From Cotesia glomerata (lineage: Eukaryota > Arthropoda > Insecta > Hymenoptera > Braconidae), in assembly GCF_020080835.1 (NCBI RefSeq), contig NC_058158.1, forward strand, positions 36,288,305 to 36,352,304: a stretch of DNA of 64,000 nt, written 5' to 3'. Position 1 is the stretch's first letter; every line of letters starts with the position of its first letter. Both the position numbers and the translations under genes were made by a program. Shown one piece after another: positions 1 through 12,600 of the stretch. A model generated the notes under the pieces. It worked only from the letters and a program-made list of their open reading frames with translations, was not told where the DNA came from and did not search any database.

Positions 1-5
1 ATGAT

Positions 6-521
6 ATGCTGCCTATAAAAAAATTAACTTTTATAAGACCTGGTGTAGTTGAAATAGTAAAGTTAACTTTTATGCGAATTATTTCTTTGCATTTAGCCGG
101 TCTATATTTTGATAAATACTTCCATTTTGAATTAACTTGCTTCAACTGTACACCCGATATTGTAGCCCATGTCATGAAGAAAGAGTGTAAAGAGTTAAAC
201 GACTTAAAGAAGAAATACATTGCTTGTAATCTCACGTTCTATAGCCTACTCACTAAAAGTTCACATGAGTTGGCTATTTATAGACGAAACCCAGTAATAA
301 ATAAAATTATTCAACCTATTGATATTTTGGAGGTATATCCCACTTATGGTGGTATTATTCTATGAAACTTGGTTGAAGCTTCAGCGAGGATGAAAATGAT
401 TGAAGAATCTAAGAAACGTGATATTTACAGAATTTTTCCGAGAATACCAATCGAAATGACTGATTATATATTTAAGTTTTTAAATAATGATGATTTTTCT
501 ACTCTTATTCAAGCTCTATAG
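6..521 (+). pseudogene. 3' end of an ankyrin/PRANC-domain gene, broken by an in-frame stop
   Basis: The frame is open from the left edge and meets TGA at 363-365, then stays open in the same frame to TAG at 519-521. The part before the stop has the spacer seen between ankyrin repeats and PRANC domains, with TFYSLLTKSSHELAIYRRNP and later YPTYGGII. The part after it has an F-box-like segment, IPIEMTDYIFKFLNNDDFST, the hallmark of PRANC domains. PRANC (Pox proteins Repeats of ANkyrin, C-terminal) is known from poxviruses, some Wolbachia and parasitoid wasp genomes, where it is thought to recruit SCF ubiquitin ligases. The ankyrin repeats would lie left of the window. The premature TGA suggests a decayed copy, although a sequencing error is possible. 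Family recognition is from memory of motifs, not a search. Confidence 0.62.
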
Positions 522-1613
522 AATTATTTATCCTTATTTATTCAAATTTTTAATTGATTACTTATTTTTTAATAAGACTGCTATTTATTTATTAGTCTTT
601 AAGATTAATTTATTAATATTTAAAATTTTATACATTTTTTATGTGAACTATGTTATATTTTTACAAATTATAGATATTTAATTAATATCGAATGATCAAT
701 GCTGTGTGTACATTTAAGTTTTTAAATGATTTTTTTATTTTAATGATTATATAATTAAAATAAGTTTTAGTTTTAAAATAATTAACCAAAAAACAAATAC
801 TTTGACTACAAAATGTAATATTAAAATACACAAGATTATATTTACTGTAGTTATATTTGTAAAAATAATTAGATAAAGATTCAATGATATTTAATAAAAA
901 AAATTTAACATTTAAACTAAAATAATTTGAATTTTCCTTATTTCTTCAACTTTAGATAATAAAAAGTGTTAAAAAAAAAAAAAAAAAGATGTTTTATCAA
1001 GTCTGAAGGCCGACCTTGGTCTCCAAATCAAGAAACGACTACTAAATCGGTAGGTCCTTTCAACAATCCATTGTTCCTCTGTCATCTACTCAAAACATAT
1101 ATATCTCAATCTCACAACAATTGATAGCATCATATCGTAAGTACATGCTGTAATTAAAATAAAGTATAACTTATAACATATAATATTATTAAAACTTCAG
1201 CATTGTTATTCGTTATGTAGCCGAGCGAAACTTCCGTGTTTGATTAGCCTCGACACGACTTACCGAGCGTGTCAACTCGAGGTCCTTAAAAGTATCGATT
1301 TTTTTTATTTACTTTATTTATCATTGAATTATAATTTGTCAATTTATCATCCGAACATTTGCTTAAGACAATTCTCACTCAACTCCACGCATTACTTTTA
1401 TGGTCAGATTGTTGCATAATAACATTGTAAAAACTAAAGCTTGGCATAAATATGTTTATAATAATGATTGATTGTTTACATTTATCTAAATTCTTTTTTC
1501 CCTTAAAACTACAATACTGACTAAAAAAAAAAAAAAACTAATCATTTCTCTTGTTTACACTAGAGTACAACAGGATATTTATCACAAACTTATCTTCTTT
1601 TTTCTCTTTTCAG
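522..1613. other. AT-rich intergenic stretch, no gene recognised
   Basis: Low-complexity A/T runs dominate. A short higher-GC patch at about 1005-1136 is open in one frame and ends near a good donor-like GTAAGTAC at 1137, so an internal exon of the gene ending at 1732 could lie here. The reading phase cannot be closed with confidence. Confidence 0.4.
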
Positions 1614-1732
1614 ACACGAGGCATCTAATGAATAATAAATCAAAGCAAAAGAATAATGAACGCATTGATATTAATGACGCATCAAGTGCTGACTGGTTTG
1701 ATCACCCATCAATAAACAAGGACATCCGCTGA
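1614..1732 (+). CDS. possible 3'-terminal coding exon of an unrecognised gene
   Basis: A strong acceptor (pyrimidine run TTCTTTTTTCTCTTTTCAG) ends at 1613. The following frame, entered after two bases, reads 38 codons to TGA at 1730-1732. The peptide is polar, with SSADWFDHPS near the end. A/T-rich sequence with AATAAA-like hexamers follows at about 1756-1780, as expected of a cleavage site. I do not recognise the protein. The 5' exons would lie upstream, perhaps around 1010-1136 or outside the window. It could also be chance. Confidence 0.3.
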
Positions 1733-1847
1733 GAAGAAAAATATTTAAAATAAATTTAATAAAACAAAAATAAAAATAAAGCTAGATACACAGGTTAGTC
1801 AATTAATTTTTACTGTCAATTTATTTTCGATTGACGACCACAATTTA

Positions 1848-2140
1848 TTAATATTTATTTTTTTTATCTCCAGACTTGACATTACGATTGGATATAGCTT
1901 CTTCCGAATCTTCTTTATCTCGGTTTCCTCTACCACGACCTACCTTTCTTATCCGTGCCAAAATCTTAAATCTAAAATGCACAATATTTAAATTCGTAAT
2001 GCAAACAATTAGCTTGAGCAAATAAAAGAGTTCAGTAAAGCAGCTCGAAATAAGACTAATGACTCAAAGTAAATAAAGCGATACACAGCAATAAAAATAC
2101 ATACAACTTGTATTTGATACACTGATACTTACACGTGCAT
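1848..2140 (-). CDS. possible two-exon small protein (43 aa)
   Basis: Read on the minus strand, a start exon ATGCACGT (2140-2133) is followed by a consensus donor GTAAGTATC. A TTTTAG acceptor ends at 1972, and exon 2 (1971-1848) runs in the matching phase to TAA. The joined frame gives 43 residues, rich in Arg, Lys, Asp and Glu, including KILARIRKVGRGRGNRDKED. It would converge on the plus-strand exon ending at 1732. There is a faint resemblance to ribosomal protein eS28 (LAR.. KV.GR.G), which I do not trust. Evidence is only splice consensus, phase and coding-like composition; it may be a UTR or chance. Confidence 0.22.
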
Positions 2141-2199
2141 TACATTTATTACATACTATACAGCCAAGTACTCAATGCTGACCGAGATAGCATGCACAG

Positions 2200-2560
2200 G
2201 AATTACGCGTCTCTCTCTCTTACGTCGCACGTTTTATCTCTGTCACTTGACATGACACAGAACCTCTGCTCAGCAGCATCACTAGCAAGTATAGAGCCAG
2301 CAGCATCTACATCGTTGATCGTGTGGCTACAAACTTGCACGCGCACAGTACATACGTTGTTGTCGTGTAATACAGTTCTTCTTTCTTCATTTCTTCTTCT
2401 TCTTCTGCTTGTACAAGACCACCACCTTCTATTCAGCAAAGCTTAACTGACGTAGTTACAATTCAATGTGTCTTTATCCTCGGCGCTGGTACAATAACGT
2501 CAACCAAAGAGTACCCCCAAGACGAGGAAGACGTCGACGTCGACTGCTTCAGAGTTCAGT
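2200..2560. promoter_or_regulatory. GC-richer island, candidate bidirectional promoter/5'UTR
   Basis: This 360 bp patch is clearly less AT-rich than its surroundings. It lies between the minus-strand start exon at 2140 and the plus-strand start exon at 2757. It carries CTT/TTC-rich runs, several CpG-containing hexamers and GACGTCGACGTCGAC at about 2529-2543. Frames of 60-100 codons on both strands look like by-products of composition. Promoter function is inferred from position only. Confidence 0.3.
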
Positions 2561-2756
2561 TTATCTTGTGATTTCAACAAATGTGAATCAATCAATGTCA
2601 TTGTCGCTGTTTCAACACATTAAATCTGAAACACGTGCTCATATACCAGTTACTTGAATAAGTGGGACTTTAAGATAATTATTTATTGCAAAAATAATAA
2701 TAAATATATAAAATAATAAAATTCAACTCACATTAATAACTTGATTTAAAATCAAG

Positions 2757-2808
2757 ATGATTTTATTGGAGAATCTGGAAGACGTTCCCCGGATTTTAGA
2801 AAATTCAG
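2757..2808 (+). CDS. possible first coding exon, alternative TBL2 start or separate gene
   Basis: ATG at 2757 opens 17 codons plus one base, reading MILLENLEDVPRILENS, and ends at a consensus donor GTAAGCG (2809). The exon ends in phase 1. TBL2 exon 2 at 13448 also starts in phase 1, so splicing to it would give a TBL2 form without the N-terminal membrane anchor. It could equally begin an unrelated gene whose next exon I cannot find. The phase does not fit the acceptor seen before the REXO1-like frame (19614). Confidence 0.33.
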
Positions 2809-4256
2809 GTAAGCGTTTTGAGATAAATAGATAAGTATAATTTATTAATTGTTTATTTTTTAAATTATTCATCTCTGGTTATATTGAATTAATAATTCAG
2901 TTTGTTTATTCATTACGACATCTGAAAGCGCGCGTCTCAATACACGTGGCTCTATTACTATTATTATGTATATATATATATATATTGATCTTCAGTATCA
3001 TCTATTCTTTGTTTAATTAAAAGTAATCTGGCCACCTGAAAACACTCAATAATTTATTTAGTATAAATAAATTCCAATAATTCGGATCGGTTAAAGGTAG
3101 AGTGACTCACTGTGGTTATTGTGACTAATGCTTTGTAAAATCCGGTGAATCATAAAAAATATTGTTTAATCTTCTTATCGAGTTCTATTTTAATTTTTAG
3201 TATGAAAAAATTTTAATTCAAATATTTTTTTTTTTATATAAAAAAATTTATTATTTTGTTTACCCTGCGCTAATTATTTTTTACCGTCAAATGACGTAAA
3301 TAATTTTAGACACATATAAGCTTCTTAGAAATTTAGAATGTAGATATAATGTTAGTTATGTAGTCATTATAATTGTAATGGAACGGGTATATAAGACAGG
3401 AAATAAAGATAGAGACCCAGTGAAAATTGCGCACTTCTTAAATCATGGCGAACTGCCAATGACAAGTTTCAGATCTTTAACTGCTATATAATCCTAGGTA
3501 TAGGTTTTTTATTTTAATTTTTTTTTAATCGATTACTACATTAGACCTATCCAAGCCAATACATAATTTATGAAGCAAAAACTAAATAAATAAATTTCCA
3601 GGAAATAAAACTTAAAACCAGAATTCCCGCGCTTTCAAGTAACGTCAACGTTAGGATTAATGAATAGATTTATTTAATGTTAATAGCAGTGATCAGATCA
3701 TCTGAGCTGTTTGTAACTGTTTTATTGGTAATATTATTTTTAAAATGAAACATACCAGGAAAATAATCAGCTGTGGGATCCACGCAATTGTTATCATATC
3801 AGCACGCGATGTTCTTCTTATGTTTATTTCTTCACTTGTATAAATTTAGCTAAAATAATTTTATTATCATTAATAATTATTTAAAATATCATCCAGACTA
3901 TACTAAGTTTAATAATGTTGACGGCCTTGGTAAATGAATTTATATTTCGGATAGAGACCTTACCTCGAAAAGTCTTTGACTGGATCGTCGTCCATTTTTA
4001 AATACTTTATCGCGAATTTATGACGTCCTTCTTGTCGGATTATTTATTTAAACTGTTTTTTATTTATTTAAAAATTATTGTACGACATTGCGGTTGTATG
4101 AACCCGGGTAAAGTTTTACGAGGCCAACAACCTTAACGATAAATTTAGAAATATGGTCTACGTTCGATGACTTGGATTAATGCCATAAAGAAAGCTACAA
4201 TATAAAAAGTCTATATATTTATTTATATACAAATATATTCATTATTTTTAAATATT
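2809..4256. other. intergenic or intronic, no gene seen
   Basis: AT-rich DNA with a (TA)n run at about 2968-2985. A TATA-like TATATAAG at about 3389 stands 80 bp before an ATG that reads only five codons, so no gene is called from it. Confidence 0.4.
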
Positions 4257-4783
4257 TACCCATACAGGACAATACGACGGGGCCAGATGTGGGCCATGCT
4301 TGGCGCAATGCTGTCTATCTCTGGCCCATGCTTGTAAACCCGCTTTGGCCCAGCCTTGGTAGAAGTCTGGAGTGATAACAGGGTGCCAAGCTTGGTTGCC
4401 TAGACTAGCTCAAGCATGATAACCAAGACTGGCCCAAGTTTTTAACCCAAAGCAAGCTCAGGCTTATTCACCACTATAGAATTTACTAAAAGAAGTAGAT
4501 TACAAAATATATTTAGAATTTAATTGTTTAATGTGAAACCAAATTAGTATTAAGAACCCAATTTCGAATAAATTGAATTCTCTGAAATAAAATAGTAAAA
4601 TTCTACGAAACCGTTAAATTATTTTGTTTAAAATGAGTAGTTGTTAGTTGAAATTATATAAAAAAGGAACTTTTTAATTGTCAATAATTTATTTCAATTT
4701 TGATGTAGAGCTAACGCAAGTTTTGACGACTTATTTTAGACCTAACTATCGCTAATTACAGAAATAAAGTGAAAATCGCATTT

Positions 4784-4851
4784 ACCCTAACCGAGATTCG
4801 AACCCGAGCCGTGCGCTTGCCAGACTGACCACCAACCCCTACGCCGTACGA
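4784..4851 (-). repeat. tRNA-like sequence (SINE head or tRNA relic)
   Basis: On the minus strand there is a perfect B-box-like GGTTCGAATC preceded at normal spacing by an A-box-like TAGGGGTTGGTGG. A T-arm of five pairs can be folded, with two G-U pairs. No matching 5' acceptor strand to TTAGGGT is present, so a working tRNA is unlikely. It sits inside the 4257-5790 element. Confidence 0.45.
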
Positions 4852-5239
4852 CCGATAATGTAACGCACATCTCACCATTCATATAAGCTAAATCTAAATG
4901 GTGACAGAGTGTGACGGTTTATTATTATATAATTTATGTTATTTAATATTGTGTTTTGATGAAAATTATCTATTTTTTACAAATAGTTATTAATTAAAAA
5001 AAAAAAAAAGCAAAAGTCAAGTTCTTACATTAACTTTAAACTTTTTAAATCGTTTTGTATGTTTTTAATATCATATTATAATATTTTAATTTTTTTTTTA
5101 AGACCGTATCAATTTTGACGATATACAATTGTTTTGTTGAAATAATAAATTTTCAATTTTAGCATTTGCTATAAAATATTCGTTAAGTAATAAATATTTA
5201 CTGTCCCAAATTCTATTACTTAATGATTAATTAAATTTG

Positions 5240-5760
5240 GATTTCCCATTGAATGGCCAAAGTTAGGTTGCCCAATTTTGGCTCAAGTCTGGGTTGCCAT
5301 TCAACGGCCAAGGCTAGGCATCTCAGTCTTGGCTAACGCTCGGGTAATCATTGAGTCGGCCAAAGCTAGGTTGCTCAGTCCTGACCCAAGTCTGGATCGC
5401 CATTGAATGGCCATGGCTGGGGGACTCAGTTCTAGTCCAAGCTCGGGTAATCATTGGGTTGACCAAGGCTAGATTGCCCAGTCCTGGCCCAAGTTAGGGT
5501 GACTCTAGGCTTGGCCAAGGCAAGGTCATTCAGTCTTGGCCCATATTAGGGTTACCATCCAACGGCCGAGGTTAGGTTACACAAACTTGGCCCAAGTTAG
5601 GGTGACTCTAGGCTTGGCCAAGGCTAGGTTATTCAGTGTTGGCCCAAGCCTAGGTAATCATTGGAATGGCCAAGGCTGATTGCCCAGTTATGGCTCGGGC
5701 ATGGGACAATATAGGTTTGCCAAGATGGGCTTCCCAATAATGTCCCAGGTATGGCCCCGT
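5240..5760. repeat. degenerate tandem repeats, roughly 60-80 bp unit
   Basis: About seven to eight imperfect units share the blocks TTGGCCCAAG, TAATCATTGAATGGCCAAGG and CTAGGTTGCCCAGTC. GC content is far above the surroundings. A shorter array of related words lies at 4280-4470 in the opposite arm of the same element. Confidence 0.65.
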
Positions 5761-5790
5761 CGTTCAACTCTGGGGCTTCCTGTATGGGTA

Positions 5791-8500
5791 CTTGTAATTA
5801 TCGTTCGTCATTGATGTTTTGATAACAATCACTAGTGACATAAAGTTTGTTTTAAAATTTTCCCGCATTACAAAATCATTTGATAAACAAAAATATTTTA
5901 TTTATCAAAACAACAAAACAAATATCAAGTGCGCACTTTAAATGCGTAGTTTTTCTTATCCGGCTCCAAGAAATTTTTTTTTTTTATTGACAATAAGTAC
6001 TATCAATTGATATTTTTTATTTCCTCAATTTTATAAATGCGTAGTTTTCTTAAATAATGTTCTTTTGTTTAATAATATCATTGAGTGTCGTAGTTGCCAC
6101 TTCCTCCGGTGCCATCGAACTCAATTTCACAACCTCACGGTGATAAAAGAAAAGTAAAAATAACATTATAAATAAATAAATAAATAAAAATAAGCTTGTA
6201 CATAAAGTCTAAAATAAATATGTGTAAGTTTGTATAGTAAAACGGGAGATGATAATTGTCGCGAATTGTTTCATAAAGAAGAAAAGACAATGACGTTTCA
6301 AGAGGGTTTGGATATCTTCCAAGTCATGTCAATGAATTAGTCGCCTTTGATAACAAAGACCCGCGAGAATATCACAAAATATACCGTTAATAAAATATAC
6401 TACGTCTTAAGGTGGGCGTTTTGTTTAAAAAAAAAAATATACCTCTCTTAACAATATAAACTTTACCGAAATAGAACGCTCGATAATTAATAGCTCATAC
6501 AAAACAAAATTGAATAAACCTTTAGATACTAGAATTATACTAACTAAGAGATCATTAACATTTAAATTGGCTAATCAATAAGATTTAAATAATTAATCAT
6601 CCTACGATTTATTAATAATATCCAGACATTAAATCGATCGAATTTTTGAACGTTGCTTGACGACTTTAGGCATTATTATCTATTAATAATTAATCCACTT
6701 CTCCAGTAAATTGCGTAAGCTACATCCAGGTAACAATGTGGGAATGTTAATCCCTTTAATAAGGAAAACAATAGCTCATCGATATAATTAAGCGTCCGTA
6801 ATCTGAATTATGTAATTATTACATCACTCGGCAATTTATAAGTCATTTATCTTTCGTTATTTATTATTTAGTGGTTATTAATTGCACTAGTGAAAGATTT
6901 ACCTTTAAAACTGGAGGATAATTATTGAGGTTCGTTCTATTTGGATATATGTTTATATATATATATGCATATATTGGGGACGTTATAAAGATTTAAAAGG
7001 AGGAAAAGTAACGGGGCGAGTAACGGTTCCAAATTTTATTCATCATCCTCATACTTGATTGTAAAAGTACCATACCTCTTTTTCTCTCCTCCTCTCACGT
7101 CTTCATTCTTCTACATCTAGTCTACTATTTATACAGTTATTCCTAAATTTCATATTATACAGAAACAATAACGCCGTTTAATAACAATGTTGCTCAATTT
7201 TTTTTTTGCTAAATAAGTTTATAAATTACCTTCTCATAAATATAATATGTATATTATTATTTTCTTGTTATAATTATCGGATTAATTTGTTTTTACACAC
7301 ATTTGCGTAATTTTTTGAGATATTGCAAGTTTCAAGGACTTTTCAGAGAGCGTATTCTGAAAATATTAACAAAAAATATATTATTGATGGTCAAAATGAT
7401 CTTAACATATTTTTTATAAGTTTTAGTTCTACTGTAATTAGTATATCATCTTCAAGCAACATTTTATTATTAATGTCTAGAAATAAATATTAAATCATTT
7501 AGAATATAAATTAAAATTGTAAATTTTAAATACTTACAATGTTAATTTGCACCAAGTTTGATATTTTTTTAAATTTATTTTTTTCGAAATTTGTTGTATT
7601 TTAAAAAAATAAAGAAGAAATGTAGCTTCAAAATTCTTATAGAAAAAACCAGATAGTAAAAATATTTCGATTATACAGATAATCAATGAAAAGACTTATC
7701 TTATCTGAAAATTATAAAAAAGTATAAAAACACATTATATACAAACATAAATTAAGCAAATTATCTGTTTCAATTAGTAAATTAAATTATATAAAATTAA
7801 GAAATTTAGCAGGCCATTATTTATTAGCAATTAAAAGTGAGCCAACGATTTGCAAAGTTTCATCACCCAAGTGTATTGATAAAGAAAAAAAACAAACCGG
7901 TGCGGTGATAATTTTGTCCGTTTTATCTCAGCTGTTGTTTCCCTCTATTTAGTGCCCCTCTCTGTTAAACTTTTTTTACCTTGAACTATAAATGACGCGT
8001 CGTACAGTGGCTTATCCTCGAGTTTTCCGGACAATTGTATCATGATTCACATGCAGTGGTCTTCTAGGAAAACATAAACTTATTCCAGCAACAATATACA
8101 GTCAGTGCATGCGTGATGTGTACATACACGTGGTTTTATTTCATACGTCATGTGCATTAATATTTTACTAACCTATTCTGCGGTAGATAAAAAGTTCACA
8201 ATCCTGTTCTTGAATTCCGGAAAAATGACTCGCTCCATCTCCCACCAGTTCCATGAATAATTCCAATCAATTATGTTTTTCAGAGCTGATGGACCGACAA
8301 AATAAAAGAAGAAGATTGACGATAGCTTAAATAGATACTTTATCAATAATTATATTTGATTTAGCGTTATTCTCGGTTACTGGTATACGTAGACAATCCA
8401 ATGGTTCCTATTGGTCATTTCCAGCACGTGAGATCACGCCTTCCATGTGTTTACATTTAGTTCCATGCCTTTGTCTTTATTTGTTCGTCCGTAAAAACTT
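5791..8500. other. upstream region of TBL2, no gene seen
   Basis: AT-rich DNA with scattered short repeats (TA run at about 6953-6972). Neither strand has a frame with coding character. The last 500 bp become less AT-rich toward the candidate TBL2 promoter. Confidence 0.4.
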
Positions 8501-8567
8501 ATTCCCTCTCTGTTCTCTGTTCATAAGGTAAAACCGCGCGCATTTCAATTCTTCCCGCGCACGCGTT

Positions 8568-8579
8568 TGCGCATGCGCA
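8568..8579. promoter_or_regulatory. NRF1/Ewg-type palindrome in candidate TBL2 promoter
   Basis: TGCGCATGCGCA is a perfect 12-bp palindrome matching the NRF1 (insect Erect wing) site. It lies in a CpG-rich patch (8535-8585) about 1.07 kb upstream of the TBL2 start codon. NRF1 sites are typical of TATA-less housekeeping promoters. The transcription start is not determined. Confidence 0.5.
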
Positions 8580-9651
8580 GCGCTACAAATTAATTAGTGG
8601 CGGGGAAAATTAAACGGACGATACGATAAAAATGATTGGCGAGTTTGTGGTCATGGTGGGAGTTTACGTGGGTCTGTAGTGAGTCTACCGGTAGATGATG
8701 CTCGTCTGTGAGAACATGCAGTCAGAAAGATAGAGAAACTCATCGAAGAATCACGAATTACTTGTAGTGTGCTCATAGTAACTCATCACCGTGATTAATC
8801 ACCTGGCAATTAAAAATTTGTCGTTGCAAAAATAATAATAAAATATAATAAAACCGTCACTTAAATTTCAAAATAAAAAAACCGGAAATGATAATAAATT
8901 TAATAGTCGTTATTAATAATTCGGACGCGGAGAATGGAAGTGATTTTTTACAATACAGTAAGAATAAAAAAAATAAATTGCGTTGATAATATTTTTAATT
9001 ATTTTTATTAATTTCAGATTATTTAGAAATTTATCGCGGTTTTTCTCTCGGACACGGATTAATACCTACGACTCCTGTTTTATCGGCAACACTCCTCGAA
9101 GATAACCAAAATTAAACCCTAGGTTACAAAACTTGCGATTTTACGTAGTTAGTGGTCAAAGTTTGTGCTGAAATAAAAGCTAGGAGATAACTTGCGACGG
9201 AGAGAGATAAAGTAACATAACGTAGGAGAGCTGAGAGTTGAGTGTTGAGGAGGTGGTGTGTTGGTTGTTGGTGTCGCTCGAGAATCGCCGCGTGAATAAA
9301 ATACCGGGAGATCACTTAACCCGACGTGAGTCCGTGAGGACGAGTGGTAAAAATTTCCGAGGTTTTAATTACTTTAATAAAACTAATTAATTATCGGTAG
9401 GTGTTTATTATATCCATTAAATAATTACTTTATCGGATTAAAATTACCACGTGAGTGTTTGATCTGTTAACCTAAAAGTTTTATTTGATAAATAGGAAAC
9501 TAGGTTCGCTCGTAAGCTAAAGCTGGTTATTTCCCAACTACGGAGTGTAGGAGTTACGTGATTTTAAGTGACGACGGTTTTATTATATATATATACATAT
9601 AAATAAATAAATAAATAAGTACGTGTAAATACATACGTACAGCTAAGAGAG

Positions 9652-12600
9652 ATGGGTGACGCGGTGATGAAAATGTTCATGGGATTCGGTGCCACCGATC
9701 CCATGGTTTTGGCCACTATTTTTCTCGGTGTTGCTGTTGTTATCATTGGATTTATTCTTGGACGACGTTCTGGTTCTTGCGAGAACACAAGTAAGATATT
9801 GTTTCATTCATTATTTATATTTAATACCTGATGCATCATCAGCACATTGTTAATTGCAGATTCTGATTCTGCGCAACCTGAAATCCCGCGAAAATAATAC
9901 AATTTTTAACCACTGAATTTCAAGTTGAGTACGCGTGTACTGAAACTGAAAGCTACTTGGAGCCGATGATAATCGGCTGGTTATAGTGGAAAAAAATGTT
10001 AAATTCATTTGATTTGAGTCACCCAGGGACACGTAATTTTTTTTTTTTATGATCAAATCACCGGCGTTTAAGAAGACGCGTCAGAAAAAAAGCCTTGGGT
10101 TTTTAATTCGTTAAAGATCTTAAAGTTTTTTTTTATAACTTACTAATATTTTTGGGAACCCTCGTGTCGTCTTTCTCAAGACTCGGGATTATAGTTTTGC
10201 TTTAGCAACCTTTTTTGGCGGCAGCTGCACAAGAGAAACCGCTTAACTTTAACTGGAGCGACAGAAACAGAAAGAACCGGCGTTTCCGAGAGGAATGCCA
10301 TAAGATTGCATGAGTACGAGAGAGACCTGAGGAAGTGAGAGAGTACAATGAGGACCCGTAGCAATACCACATGCAGGGGAATTCATCCTTATTTTATTTT
10401 ATTTCATTAACAATGCGATGCGGTGGTGGTCCTACCCATGTGTGTAATTTGAAACTTTGAATTTTTACGGCGCATTAGTTTTTTTTTTTTGTTCATATTT
10501 TTATTTTATTTAGTGTGTAATTAAAATTTTATTTTTAAAACGGATAAAAAATATTAAAGCAGGATATTGATTTACGATTTTTCGAGTTGACTTTAAATTA
10601 TAAATATTAAAACAACGTGACAGAAAAACATTAAGAAGTTACAGCAGCTAAGCTCCCTCGATTTAACCAATAGCGTAAAAATAAACTTGCGATGTGTTAT
10701 ATTTATCCTCGTTGCGACTTACACATTGCATCGGGTTGGCTCTTTTACTTCTTCTATATCATTCGTATTACAGACGAGTAGTATAAGTAAAGGTTGAAAA
10801 AAAAAAAATAATAATAATAATAATAGTAACAATGAAAATAATCATCCAACTGAAATAAAAGGAAGTACATAAAAGACATGAGGCATAGAAAAAATTAGCT
10901 TGCATGTCTGATGTAAAAATACTATAGATGCACATGTTATATATTAGCGAAACAGTGAAAAATAACTGAAAGTGAATCGACTTTACATATAACGTTAAAC
11001 TTGTTATTATTTTTTTTTTATTTTAATTCAAAGTACAGCCCAAGAACGATAGACTTGTCGCCACGTGGTGCACTTTATTAAACTTGTATGCATTTAAGAG
11101 CACAAGCGCCCACGATATGATACGTATTTAAAGTATTATACATATTGATATATGTCACTGTTTTTATTTTTCAAGTACGTATTGACTTAATAGTAATAAA
11201 TGACTATTTGTAATTAGGCGGTTAATAACTAGTATTGTTTTCCATTGTAAGATAATTTTTCTCTGATAATTATAATACAGAAAAATACTTTTGTGTATTG
11301 TATATTTATTGTTACAACGTGATGTATCTGTATTTGCAATGGTTTTAATGGACAAGTTGACTTTGGCTTTACATGCTCAACTTGGTTGGCCTTCCAGCAG
11401 GTCAGGGAGCTAAATGAATCAGCATGCTTCAAGTAGAAGAGAAGTATGTGGTGTATGAAAAGGAAAAGAAGAAGAAGAAGAGCCAGAGGAAGAAGGCGAA
11501 ATGAAAAAGTTTATGCATACGCAAATTAATATATATATATAATATTATTTCAAGGCAACGTATCAGTATTTTATTTATTCACACATTTTTGGCGACGATT
11601 GCGTTGGCGTCTTGACTTTGTGAATAAATTATTGCTTAACTGAATTTTTTATTTATTTACTTTAGTTAGCTTTGGAAGCAGAGGAGTAAATTTAAAATTT
11701 TTTGTTTCGTAGGGCGTAAATCGAATAATCTGTTTAAACATATATATTTAAACAGGTAGTTTGAATGCTGGGTACAAATTAGCTATTGAAAACGTACGCT
11801 GAATAGAAAATTGGTTTCCTATTAGTTTTGTTGTGAATGGAATAAATGTACTGTCGCGGCTATTATTATCATAATTAATTCAAATTTAGAATCATTTTAC
11901 CATAACATTAAGCGTGTTTGGTGCTATGATTAACGCAATTATTGGGAAATAATATGATAATATAAAACTGTTAGAGTTGAGCCAAAAAAAGCCGGCCCAA
12001 GTTTTATTAACTAAAGATAATATTTTCTTCTGGTATATATATATACATATGTATTCTTATGATGATAAACACTGACAATTGTCAATAAGACAATGATTAA
12101 AAAGTCGGCGTGTTTATTTTCTGTTGTCTGGCCGTAATTCCGCGGTCGTAAAAATAAAATAAAAGATCAACAAACGGGAAAAATTTATATATATATAGTA
12201 CTGTTACATTTTGTGGAGCTAACAAACAAATGTCATCGTGTGACAGTCTTATCACGATCGTTGATGAATTGTTATTTTTAGTTATAAACAATATTATATC
12301 CGCAATTGTTCAAAAACTGGGTTGACTAATTTCAATACGATAAAATTAATAATAAAATTTTGGATGTGTTTTTTTTAATTACGTGGGGCCGCTGTGAATA
12401 ATATTAATACAAGTGTAACTGGTTGTCCACGGTTATGGTTTTATTTAAAACAATATTTTTTTATTTAAAAATCTAACTGCGTAAAATAATAACGGGTATA
12501 TTGATACTGAGTGCGTAAGTTTAAATGCACAAGCAAATATTTGTCCCGACAGCCTGCTAAATTTATAAGTATTTTTTATGCTGCGCAATTTAATTATCAT

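Larger units (their letters stand above)
4257..5790. mobile_element. 1.5 kb inverted-repeat element with internal degenerate repeats
   Basis: The ends are inverted copies: TACCCATACAGGA at the left and TCCTGTATGGGTA at the right, followed inside by GACGGGGCCA and TGGCCCCGTC. No clear target duplication flanks it. Both flanks of the interior are built from degenerate GGCCCAAGC / GGCCAAGGCTAGG units. The centre (about 4500-5240) is AT-rich and includes a tRNA-like stretch. No transposase frame remains, so it is a non-autonomous or decayed element. Confidence 0.6.

Noticed and set aside
1848..1971. Resemblance of the minus-strand exon to ribosomal protein eS28
   Set aside because: Only a few spaced residues agree (LAR, KV, GR.G, NVK, GD) and the conserved centre is missing.
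2135..2657. Open frames of 60-103 codons on both strands in the GC-richer island
   Set aside because: They overlap each other, have simple composition (Leu/Ser or Arg runs from CTT repeats) and match nothing. Better explained as promoter/UTR composition.
3380..3480. TATATAAG box followed by an ATG
   Set aside because: The ATG reads five codons only and no splice donor follows; a chance TATA in AT-rich DNA is likely.
4784..4851. A functional tRNA gene on the minus strand
   Set aside because: Good B box and T-arm, but no complementary acceptor strand at the 5' side. The same failing applies to 52530-52605 and 36561-36600.
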